Shown piece after piece: positions 1 to 11,600 of a stretch of DNA of 64,000 bases (the stretch's first letter is position 1; each line of letters begins with the position of its first letter). The stretch lies in NCBI GenBank assembly GCA_916610825.1, contig OU744448.1, positions 19,633,032 to 19,697,031 on the forward strand, in the 5' to 3' direction. The stretch is from Haliclystus octoradiatus (lineage: Eukaryota > Cnidaria > Staurozoa > Stauromedusae > Haliclystidae). The translations under genes and the position numbers were made by a program. Below the pieces are notes generated by a model. It made no database searches, was not told the origin of the DNA, and worked only from the letters and a program-made list of their open reading frames with translations.

Positions 1-1400
1 AGATGATTCAAATGTAAGTTGAAAATGCTACAATATTTATCAACAATATTTGATTTATTTGGATCCGATCAATTCAGTCTGAGACTGTTATTTATTTATG
101 TTTCTAATCCAATCTAAATTTGGGAAACACATTATGGTCAAACTTTGGAATTTGGATTTGATTATGATTAGCTAGATCATTTTTGGTTTGGATTTGCATG
201 GAATTAGAATTACTGTATGACCTACTCAAGTTCAAACCGAATTACCAATGAGTTCATTGCGTTAAAACGAGTTTACACTATTCCAAAATTATTTAAAATG
301 TATGTATCTCCTTTTGGGGCACACCGGATATATATAGAACTTTTTTTCTATCCGTACATGTCATTGTTGCGTTTTTGCACAGCGCAATGTTGACCAAACA
401 TCACCGTCAAACTCTCTTGTGGTAAATAATATTGTTCATCTTTTTGGTTTCAAAAAGTGGGACACGAGAATCCACAAAATACCATGTTCAAGGTCAATTT
501 TGACAACGAAAGGGTCACGCTGTATAAAAGTGCAACAATAGCATGTAGCAGATAGAAAAAGAGTTCTATCTAAACCTGTGATGTCCCAAAAGGCAATACA
601 GTATGTACACTTACATTAAGAAGGACTTGACTTGACCAGAACATAGGTTATGGTATTCCAAAGTCAGGTTGCATATAAGCAGGAACTCATCTACAGTCAA
701 CCCTGTTATAGCGGTCACCTCTATACAGCGGCCACCTGTCTATAGTGGTCATTCTTGCAATGTCTAAAATAATATTTTCTATTGAATCAAACCTGTATAT
801 AAAGGTCACCTGTCTATAGTGGTCAATTTATCTACCTCTTGTAGCTGACCGTTATATACAGGTTTCACTGTATATGGATTACATTGCATTGAAGAACCTG
901 ACCTTACGCCCTTTGAGCCTTACTGTTTATGTTACTTTTAAGAGCAATGTAAACACTTTATCCATCTGTTCCTAACATGGTAACATCATTGTTTGTTGAG
1001 AAAAATTTTCAATAATTCCAATATTTTGATTCTGTGTTCGCAGATCTGTAGACATACCAACAATTTTTGATATACTGTAAAATATGTATTAGGCATATAC
1101 CTACCATTACCATAATTTTGGGATTGTGCAATGTGCATACTACCGTATAATTATGGCAATGTAAATTTGTATCAATTAAAAATGTACATTTTAATTATTT
1201 TCCAGTTTACAATTAATTACCATCTGTGGAATCGATTACAAGAACTATCTACCCATGAAAATGAAAATCTGAGAACAAAATGTAGTGAAATATTATCACT
1301 AAGCAGAACCTCTAGTGTATTATCAATAACAAATGGGTTTGATGTAGAGGAGTTAGAAGAGAGTTTTTCCAAGCTGTCAATTACTGATTCAGACGATTAA
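1..1400 (+). CDS. 3' end of an unrecognised protein-coding gene (two exon pieces)
   Basis: Bases 1-13 end at a good donor (GTAAGT at 14). A terminal exon runs from 1206, after the acceptor TTTTCCAG, to the TAA at 1398-1400. Joined in phase 0 they read DDSN-FTINYHLWNRLQ and end in an acidic tail, EELEESFSKLSITDSDD. The visible C-terminus is about 68 residues, helical and polar, with no signal or membrane segment. I do not recognise the family; a helical-repeat protein tail is possible, but that is a guess. AATAAA motifs lie at 1461 and 2276. The intron (14-1205) contains a MITE. The gene body lies to the left of the window. Confidence 0.6.
694..870. mobile_element. Tc1/pogo-type MITE with TA target duplication
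   Basis: A 177-bp element begins CAGTCAACCCTGTTATA and ends TATACAGGTTTCACTG. The ends are imperfect inverted repeats and each is flanked by TA (692-693 and 871-872). Inside it is built from repeated TATAGTGGTCA / GCGGTCACCT units. The ends resemble those of Tigger/pogo elements, and a Tigger relic in this same window (54761 onward) starts CAGTGAAACC. It lies in the last intron of the upstream gene. Confidence 0.75.
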
Positions 1401-2520
1401 AGAAAAAAAAAATGATACCATCAAAATGATTAGCAGCATACACCTAGTTACACAAGCAGTAATAAAGTTGCATTGACGATGAGTCTCACCATGACAAAAG
1501 TTAAAATTTTGTATTATAACCGTACAGAATAAGAAAATGCAATGAAGGACATGACATTCTGTGACATGAGTTACAAATCATGCCAGAGGCAATTGTTTGA
1601 TTATGGAAAAGAAAATACACTGAGAAGAGAATCTTCCATCCTATAGGCTACCGTGGCGATGTTAAGTAATTTCCCATATGCCTTACAAGTTTCATTGCCA
1701 AAGAAGTTGAACCCCAAATTATCTGGACAATTGTTAGCTATCGCACAAACATTGTATTGAATGCCTAGGCCTACCAATGGTTAACATTTATGCTACTTTT
1801 TTCTCTGTCTACTGCTAGCAGTACTGGCAACAGTATAATATCTTCCTAACAACTTGATATCTCTCTTTCCGGATTTTGGAAATTTGAAGTCTATAAAACC
1901 TAGGCTTGCTCAAGAACTGTGGGACTGAAAACGCCCAAGAGCTATGAATTATATGCAATCTTCCTACCGGTATTTACACTTTTATAATTTTATAACAATC
2001 ATTGCGGATAATGGTATCTTAATTTTCAATTTTCAATAGTACATAATATATTTATTTTCAAATCCATTACAAATTGTAATGTGTGCATGCTGCATGCACA
2101 TATAATGCTATACGATTCTATTAATAAGAGGGGGTCCCTCCAAGATCCTGTAGGATATTCTCCTAAGGGTGAACTGATATAGATGAGATTTAGATGTTTA
2201 CAAAACTATTTTTATGGAATTGATGTACAAGAAATTATTTATGATGATTTATGATTTGATTGATTTACATTGAGCAATAAAAGTTATTTAATTTTACTTT
2301 GCTAATAATTTCACAACAGGTGTAATACTGTAAACAATGTAAACACAATTTTAGTCAATTTGATCATTTGTAATTAATTATAACATATTCACAATTTAAT
2401 TGTACAAAAACTGTATAACAGGTCTTTGTGATTTTAGTTTATTTATTGAGAATTTAATTAATAATATAATATCAGTATACATTAACCAAAGGCTACAGTG
2501 TATATAAATCTGTTGTTTGT
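1401..2520. other. 3' UTR and intergenic DNA
   Basis: AT-rich sequence between the stop of the upstream gene and the thiolase promoter. Candidate polyadenylation signals AATAAA occur at 1461-1466 and 2276-2281. I see no coding exon here. Confidence 0.5.
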
Positions 2521-2532
2521 TCCCTCCCTCGG

Positions 2533-2560
2533 TGACGTCATTTACTTCTTGATGACGTCA
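2533..2560 (+). promoter_or_regulatory. Twin CRE/ATF sites upstream of the thiolase gene
   Basis: Two perfect TGACGTCA palindromes, at 2533-2540 and 2553-2560, start 20 bp apart (about two helical turns) and lie about 130-150 bp upstream of the thiolase start codon. This octamer is the classical binding site of CREB/ATF bZIP factors. The spacing would place both dimers on the same face of the DNA. The promoter role is inferred from position; no TATA box is obvious. Confidence 0.6.
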
Positions 2561-2686
2561 CTTCAGGTCAAATTTCTGAAAAGGAGGCACATCCATCAAT
2601 AAAAACAAGACAAGTTTTTTTATTCAGAAGAAGAAGTAGGCTAGCTTCTCGGAAATTTAACAAATAACTTTATTAATTATACTATA

Positions 2687-5600
2687 ATGGCGCAGAAAAG
2701 AAGTCGTGTCTTTGTAGTAGGAGTTGGTATGACGAAGTAAGTTTTAGATTACTTAATTTTGCAATACATTCTCAACCTAACCTGTTTTAACTTTTAAGCC
2801 TGTTGAGTAACTCAAGTATACATCAACATCACTCTCACTCTCATTATTAGTAACTTATATATTATTAGAATAGTAGCGAAGTAGCTACAGGCTACAGCTA
2901 GTGCTAGGCCTAAAGTTAGTGCCATATGTTTTCAGACATATGTTTTGCTGATGCGCATGCTTTAGGCTAGTTATCCACTACGAAAGTTGAAGCATTGAAA
3001 TTTCACTCGAAACTCACCGGATTTGACATTTGCGACAAAATTTGGCACAATTTAGTAGCTTTTGAGTTTGTTGTGAACTTTCAACTTTGAAGGTGCATGT
3101 CACGATGTCAGCAGTTTTATGCAATAGAATGCGCAGTGCATTAATCAACATTAATGAACTACCTTGATCAACAACGAAAATAATTGAAAGTATCATAATT
3201 AATAGTTTGTTGATGGTTTGGAGTTTGAAAAAATCAGATTTAATTTTGCATCTTCGTTGCCTCAAAAAGAATTGCGCATGCGCAAATCGAGTGCCGGACG
3301 TCTATCGTTTTGAAAAGTGCGTCCGGCTACCGGTTGCGATTTGACAAACAGATAGAAGTTGTGACCACCTGCGCGCGCATGTGCCGTAACATATCCAAAG
3401 CGGTCAATTTGCTCTAATTGTGCGGCCAAAGCCTAACACGTAAGTTATCTGTACAAAATGGCGATCAGAAGCAGACGTAAAACGAACGAAACCTATGACT
3501 TATATTTAGATTACACTTTATATTTCTTAATGAAAATTGAATACTTGATTACACTTCACAATAAAAAATTTACGATTAAATGGATTCAGAAAAACTTTTA
3601 TTATCAAGTCAATTTCGTCAAATAGTCGACGGCATAAATCTTAATTTCTGAATGTCATGGCCTAGTATTTGATTATTCTATGGTTCTAGACACACTGTAG
3701 TCGAGAATCTATATCGCTAAAAAGGTAAGCACATAATAAACTATGACTTATCTAAGTTTGAAACTGTTGGCAGTATTTGATAATGCTTCAACAAAGAGCA
3801 GCTCGATATTGATTTTGCAAAAACACGACAGTCGAGTTCAACAAAGTCTATAAAACATTCGATAGGCCTACGTTGGCAATAAAAACTGTCTGGTTCTTCT
3901 AAAAGCGCGCACTAATTTACCTCAAACTGGTTGCACATTTAAAATAATTCATAAACTACTATCATTCTAAGTTTGACTATAATTGCTTGACTCTTTGATA
4001 AGTTATTTAGTTTGCAAAATACGAATTATACTATACTCATGTAACTCATTCCGCTTTGTTGACCAAAGTCTCAAAGCCATCTTTTTCTTTTTGAATTATA
4101 AGGTCTCTCAAATCAAAGCAAGATATGCCGATGACTACATATCACTCAACATGTATCACATGCATAGACATGTATCGACGTAAATTGATAAAATTTCATG
4201 AAAAAGTATCAAGTTTATTATGTTTAGATATATAACCATCCAGGTTGACAAAGGTTTTTTGGGGGAGGGGGGTCAAAATGCTGGTCTTTCATTTAAACTT
4301 GTAGGTCTATCCAAATAAATTGAGACATGCAGATGACTAGATATCACTAGATACTACTCTTAGACATGTATCGAAGTAAATTCGAAATATTTCTCTAAAA
4401 AGGATCCAGTTTATATTTAGATAGCCTATAGCCGCTTAAGTTGACAAAGGGGACATTTGGGGTTTTTCAAAAAGCTGGGCTTACACCTTCTCCAACTTCT
4501 AGGTCCCTCAAAGTGAAACAAGGGGTGCTGATGATTAACTATCATTAGAGATTACTTTTTGGCAAATATTGAAGTAGGTTCAAAACATTTCTTGACAAAA
4601 TATCAAGTTTATATTCAGATTGAGCCATTTAAGTTATCAAAGGGGGCATTTGTGTCTTTTCAAAAAGCCGGATTTACACTTTTTCCAATTTCTATGTCCC
4701 TCATATTAAAATAAGGGATGCCGATGACTAGATATCAATAGAAATTTCTCTTAGACAAGTATTCAAAACATTTCTTGAAAAAATATCTAGTTCATATCTA
4801 ATAATAAATAAACACAAAAATCAGACATTCATATCATATCTATAGATTAAATTGCATGATGATCGCTCAAGGCGAAACTATTAGTAGCAAATATGAATGT
4901 CTCATTTTTGCATTTATTTATTATTAAACAGCTCTGCTTTTATGGCACCAAACAATATTAAAACAGCAATGACTACACAATCACTTTTATGTTATTATTA
5001 GTGTATATTTAGATACATCAATTTGAGGCTATATATTTTATATCCTAAATTAATATTTTTTCATGAAATTTGTGCTTTTTATTTATTTAATTAATTAATG
5101 GAATTCCTAATTTATCGGCCTCTTTTTCTATTATTACACAATTGTTTAATTACAAATGTTGAACTTGGATGACGTAGCTACATGAATAGGTATTCTGAAT
5201 TATGCCTAAGTTTGATTATGGTGTCGTTATTTGAATGTAATAGATGATAGCATGTCATATCTTTAACTTATAACGTAATGTTACTTCGGGATTGTTTTGA
5301 GAGCACTAATATTCAATCATAACGTAACACTATTTTTAGAATGCTGAGCAATTAGATAATTTAGATATTTTGCCTATATAGGTAACCTAGTTTAAAGAGC
5401 ACATGACACAACAAATTTTTAACACAGGTTAAAGTAGCTGAAGCTAAATGATGAAGAATGGTGACAATGATTTCTTAGTTTGAAACTGTATAAGCGGAGA
5501 TATTTAATGTTGAATCTGCCCTATTTTCAATCATTTTCTATGCTTGAAATAAATATAATTTATTAAGAAATACATGAAATACAAGGGAATTTAGTTGTTG

Positions 5601-8600
5601 GATTTACTTTATCTCTCAAAAATGTGGCAGCCTCAGCAGCATGCAGTTGGACTGTGCACCCGCTGTTTTACGTACACATCACCTCAATTTGTGACAGTTG
5701 TCTGAATTTACTTCGATACATGTCTAAGAGTCCCATCTAGTGATATCTAGTCATCTGCCTGTCTCAATTTACTTTCAGAGACCTAGAAGTTGGAAAAAGT
5801 GTAAAACCCAGCTTTTTGAAAAACCCAAAATGCACCCCTTGTCAACTTAAATGGCTCTATCTAAATATAAACTAGATATTTTGTCAAGAAATGTTTTGAA
5901 TTTACTTCGATACGTGTCAAGGAGTAATCTCTGATGATATCTAATCATTGGCACCCCTTGTTTTAATTTGACGGACCTAGAAGCTTGAGAAAGTGTGAAC
6001 CCAGCTTTTTGAAAAACCCAAAATGCACCCCTTGTCAACTTAAATGGCTCTATCTAAATGTAAACTAGAAGTTTTTGGCAAGAAATGTTTTGAATTTACT
6101 TCGATACGTGTCAAGGAGTAATCTCTGATGATATCTAATCATTGGCACCCCTTGTTTTAATTTGACGGACCTAGAAGCTGGAGAAAGTGTGAACCCAGCT
6201 TTATGAAAAACCCAAAATGCACCCCTTGTCAACTTAAATGGCTCTATCTAAATATAAACTAGATATTTTGTCAAGAAATATTTTTAATTTACTTCGATAC
6301 GTGTCAAGGAGTAATCTCTGATGATAGCTAATCATTGTCACCCCTTGTTTTAATTTGACGGACCTAGAAGCTGGAGAAAGTGTGAACCCAGGTTTTTGAA
6401 AAACCCAAATGCCCCCTTTGTCAACTTAAGTGGCTATATTTAAATATAAACTCGATCAATTTCGATAATTATTTTGAATTTACTTCAATACATGTCTAGG
6501 AGTAATCTCTAATGATATCTTATCATCGGCATCCCTTGTTTTATGTTGAGAAACCTACCTAGAAGTGGGAGAAAGTGTAAACCTAGATTTTTGAATAAAC
6601 CCAAATTCCCCCTTTGTCAACTTAAGTGGCTGTATCTAAATATAAACTCGGTCGATTTTCAAGAAATATTTTGAATTGATTTTGATACATGTCTAAGAGT
6701 ACTACCTAGTGATATCTAGTCATCTGCATGTCTCAATTTATTTGGAGAGACCTACAAGTTGAAGTAAGTGAAAGACCTACATTTTGACACCCCCTCCCCC
6801 CAAAAAACCTTTGGCAACTTGGATGGTTATATATCTAAACATATTAAACTTGATACTTTTTCATGAAATTTTATCAATTTACGTCGATACATGTCTATGC
6901 ATGCGATACATGTTGAGTGATATGTAGTCATCGGCATATCTTGCTTTGATTTGAGAACCTTATAATTCAAAAGGTAAAAATGGCTTTGAGAGTTTGTCAA
7001 CAAAGCGGAAAGAGTATAGTATACTTCATATTTTGCGAAGTAAATAACTTTGGTATAAAAGAGTCAAGCAATTATAGTCAAACTTAGAATCATGGTATTT
7101 TATTATTTATTTTAAATGTGCAACCAGTTTTAGATAAATTAGTGCGCGCTTTTAAAAGAACCAGACAGTTTTTATTGTCAACGTATAGGTTTCTAGACTT
7201 TGTTGAACTCGACTGTCGTGTTTTTGCAGAATAAATATCGAGCTGCTGTTTGTTGAAGCATTATCAAATACCCTCAACAGTTTCAAACTTAGATAAGTCA
7301 TAGTTTATTATGTGCTTACCTATTTAGCGATATAGATTCTCGACTACAGTGTGTCTAGAACCATAGAATAATCAAATAATAGGCCATGACATTCAGGAAT
7401 CAAGATTTATGCCGTCGACTATTTGACTTGATAATAAAAGTTTTTCTGAATCCATTTAATCGTAAATTTTTTTTTGTGAAGTGTAATCAAGTATTCAATT
7501 TTCATTAAGAAATGTAAAGTGTAATCTAAATATAAGTCATAGGTTTCCTTCGTTTGACGTCTGCTTCTGATCGCCATTTTGTAAAGATAACTTACGTGTT
7601 TAGGCTTTGGCCGCACAATTAGAGCAAATTGACCGCTTTGGATATGTTACGGCACATGCGCGCAGGTGGTCACAACTTCTATCTGTTTGTCAAATCGCCT
7701 ACCGGTTAAGTAAGTTAAGTTAAGTAAGAACTATTTTATTATTTACCTTGTGATCATTTTTAATGTCCCATGTAGTTATTATTTCGTAATATTGAACATC
7801 TAAATAAATATATAAGCAATGTAATTTAGATTATTATTTGGTCTCAGTTTTAGTTAGTTTTCACCAAGTGATGAATTGAGCTGATTAACTTAACTCCTGT
7901 GTGTTTTCTTTGCTTGTTGCCTTCGTATATACGTATATGAAAATTATTATCCATTGACATGTGGATGGTTGATGATATGAGCACTCACCAGAGGGCTTCA
8001 TCGCCAATGTCTGTACCCCCTCAACAGGGGGCACATTCTCACTGGCACTGCTCACATGACTAATGAATTTGTAAAGTTCATGAACAGTTTATGGAATCAG
8101 CAATTCTATTCTCAGGGGTTGCTGCCGCAGCAATAGGGGGAAATTCAGGCAGGTCTAAAACCCGGACACAGGTAAAATGCCAGATAAAAAACACAGATAA
8201 AATTCCATTGTTCTTCCGTATATCACACTTCTGCTCCCGCATCTAGTTAACTCACGTTCAGCGGCAGAAAACAAGCATTTTAACATTATTCACCGTTTAA
8301 TATGTTAAATTTGTCAAAACCAATGCTGCGCTGTTATTATTTCTATTTGCGTTATTCTGCAGTGTGATTGTGGTTCCGTTATGCCGTAGTTGATATTGCT
8401 ATGTTCTATGTTTATGGAAATTAGACAAATAAGATTTAGTTTCGTGCCGGCAGTAACTTGCTAATGAGTCCTGAATCTCTGATCTGTTGTTGAGCAGTGA
8501 TTCTTTAGCGCATATAATTTCGTATTTCTCAACTAATGTATCATTTACAAAGCCGTGTTAATTCACGTGCAATTTCATTTAGATATGAAGAACAAAAGTC

Positions 8601-11600
8601 ATTTTGACTTTATGTTAAAACCCGGACACAGGTAAAATGCCGGATAAAAAACACAGATAAAATTCCATTGTTCTTCCGTATATCACACTTCTGCTCCCGC
8701 GTCTAGTTAACTCGCGTTCAGCGGCAGAAAACAAGCATTTTAACGTTAAAATATTCAACATTCTAACGTAACAAAAACGTTAATTACAATCGAATTGTAT
8801 CATTCAAAACGTAGGCCTATATCTATTTGAAATTAATTATCTCAAGCAATACAATTTGTCAATTTAGAACCAATATACAGTTACAGTTTAACATTATTCA
8901 CCGTTTAATATGTTAAATTTGTCAAAACCAATGCTGCGCTGTTATTATTTCTATTTGCGTTATTCTGCAGTGTGATTGTGGTTCCGTTATGCCGTAGTTG
9001 ATATTGCTATGTTCTATGTTTATGGAAATTAGACAAATAAGATTTAGTTTCGTGCCGGCAGTAACTTGCTAATGAGTCCTGAATCTCTGATCTGTTGTTG
9101 AGCAGTGATTCTTTAGCGCATATAATTTCGTATTTCTCAACTAATGTATCATTTACAAAGCCGTGTTAATTCACGTGCAATTTCATTTAGATATGAAGAA
9201 CAAAAGTCATTTTGACTTTATGTTAAAACCCGGACACAGGTAAAATGCCGGATAAAAAACACAGATAAAATTCCATTGTTCTTCCGTATATCACACTTCT
9301 GCTCCCGCGTCTAGTTAACTCGCGTTCAGCGGCAGAAAACAAGCATTTTAACGTTAAAATATTCAACATTCTAACGTAACAAAAACGTTAATTACAATCG
9401 AATTGTATCATTCAAAACGTAGGCCTATATCTATTTGAAATTAATTATCTCAAGCAATACAATTTGTCAATTTAGAACCAATATACAGTTACAGTTTAAC
9501 ATTATTCACCGTTTAATATGTTAAATTTGTCAAAACCAATGCTGCGCTGTTATTATTTCTATTTGCGTTATTCTGCAGTGTGATTGTGGTTCCGTTATGC
9601 CGTAGTTGATATTGCTATGTTCTATGTTTATGGAAATTAGACAAATAAGATTTAGTTTCGTGCAGGCAGTAACTTGCTGATGAGTCCTGAATCTCTGATC
9701 TGTTGTTGAGCAGTGATTCTTTAGCGCATATATTTTCGTATTTCTCAACTAATGTATTATTTACAAAAGCCGTGTTAATTCACCTGCAATTTCATTTAGA
9801 TATGAAGAACAAAAGTCATTTTGACTTTTGAATGATTTAAATAAAAAAGAGCAACAACTCGATCTGGAGAAACAGAGTCAAAGGAGTAGGAAAATCCAAT
9901 TTCAACGAAAAACCGATAATAGCCGAAATACTTGACTAGCTCCATGTCCCGCTTACTCTGATTTGCCGAATTTCGATGGTTGGTCACTTTACCAACATAT
10001 CAAAACCGTCGTCAAATAAGTGAGACTTCAACCGAAATACTTGAGTTACAGCGTTTTATTTAGACAAAATAGATAAATCTAGCCTTATGTAAAATGATCA
10101 CCGGTGGATGGAAAGTTAAATGACCCTCGCACTAAAACAGGCAACAAAACTCATTGTTTATCTTAGTATGTCATCCTCAGACATGTATCAAAGTCAATTA
10201 AAAAACTTAATGAAAAAATGTTAAGTCCATATTTTGTAACTGCCATATCTAAGTGCGATTTCACTACTTTTCAGATTTTGAAAAAAGCCAGTTATTATGT
10301 TCTCCGACTTGTTTGTTTGTCAAATGAGAACGAAGCGTGTCGATGTCTTGATATCACTTTATATAGTTCTAAGATGTAATCAAAATACAAATAATTTCTT
10401 AGAATTCGAATTCCGGACCCAACTAAATTTAGAATGGTCGGTTTTAAAGTTTAAATATAAACTAGAGGCTTAGATTAGAAAAAGATGGAAAACCTGCTTC
10501 TTCAAAGTCATTGAATCAAACTTAGGCCGACCTAGAAGGCTATTACTACATAGAGTTAAATACCCTTTAAAGTGGGAGTAGTATAGAGCCCGACGTGATA
10601 AAATCAATGGCATAAATTTTTTTTTGATCTGGAAATTGTTTCAAAAGTCTGAGGGTGACATTTTCATTTTACAAAGATCTTCATCGAAATTTGGGTCAAA
10701 ACACAACATTGAAGGCATTTTTCACCAAGAAATCATTTTCAGATCGAAACAAAATTTACGCCATTGTTTATTTCACGTTGGGTTGTACCACATCTGTTGA
10801 CTGATCTTTAAGTCCCGCTTTGATATACCACACTTTGACGGGCGGTAAGCTTACCAACATATTAAAATCGTCAAAGTAAAAGTGAGACATGGGCGAGTCA
10901 ACTACATGTGTAAAGATAGTCTGGAGGTTTATTCCCATTTTAAATAAACTTTTTTCATGATGGTATATGCGATAAAAAAACACACAATAATTGGCGCAAC
11001 AGTTTCGATTTAATCTTAAATCATCTTCAGGCAATGTAAAAAGAGAGAGTTAAAAAGTTACATGAATATTTATTTATATAAAAATCTAATTAATTTGTCT
11101 ATTGAATTTATCGGAACGGTATTATACTTTTTAACAATGGCAAACAATAATTACAGGAGAGATATTTTAGCACAAGAACTAATTACGAATATACGATACA
11201 AACACGGTGAAATAACTTCTGATAAATTCAATAGACGAATTAATTAGATTTTTATATAAATATTCATGTAAATTTTTCACTCTCTGTTTTTACATTACCT
11301 GAAGATGATTTAAGATTAAATCGAAACTGTTGCGCCAATTATTGTGTGTTTTTTATCGCATATACCATCATGAAATTCATGTCAAGTAAACCTTTACGAA
11401 GACATTAAGTAAACTTGCGATGTCAAATAATAGGCTAAAGATACAAGCAATACGGTAAATTAGTAGTTTTTGTTTAGTGCATTTTATTGATAATGTACTT
11501 CCCATCTTCTCTGTTCATAAAGATTGAGCTTCCTTCTTTTAGGCCAGATATACCTATTGAGTGTAAATCTTCAATTAGCTGCTGTTGAAATGCTCCTGTG

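Larger units (their letters stand above)
3336..7698. mobile_element. 4.36-kb foldback transposon with 9-bp target duplication (Mutator-like, non-autonomous)
   Basis: The left end GCGATTTGACAAACAG is mirrored by CTGTTTGTCAAATCGC at the right end. CTACCGGTT flanks both ends directly (3327-3335 and 7699-7707), which is a 9-bp target-site duplication. The outer ~0.9 kb of each arm are close inverted copies; for example 3425-3620 and 7419-7616 carry the same short ATGGCGATCAGAAGC reading frame on opposite strands. Further in, both arms are made of ~193-bp tandem units. No transposase is visible. Nine-base duplications and very long TIRs fit the Mutator superfamily; that assignment is inference. 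It sits in thiolase intron 1. Confidence 0.85.

Noticed and set aside
9530..9748. 72-codon minus frame repeated in each 608-bp unit and at 13750-13920
   Set aside because: Recurs only because the repeat recurs; no domain and no start context, and the copies diverge with stops.
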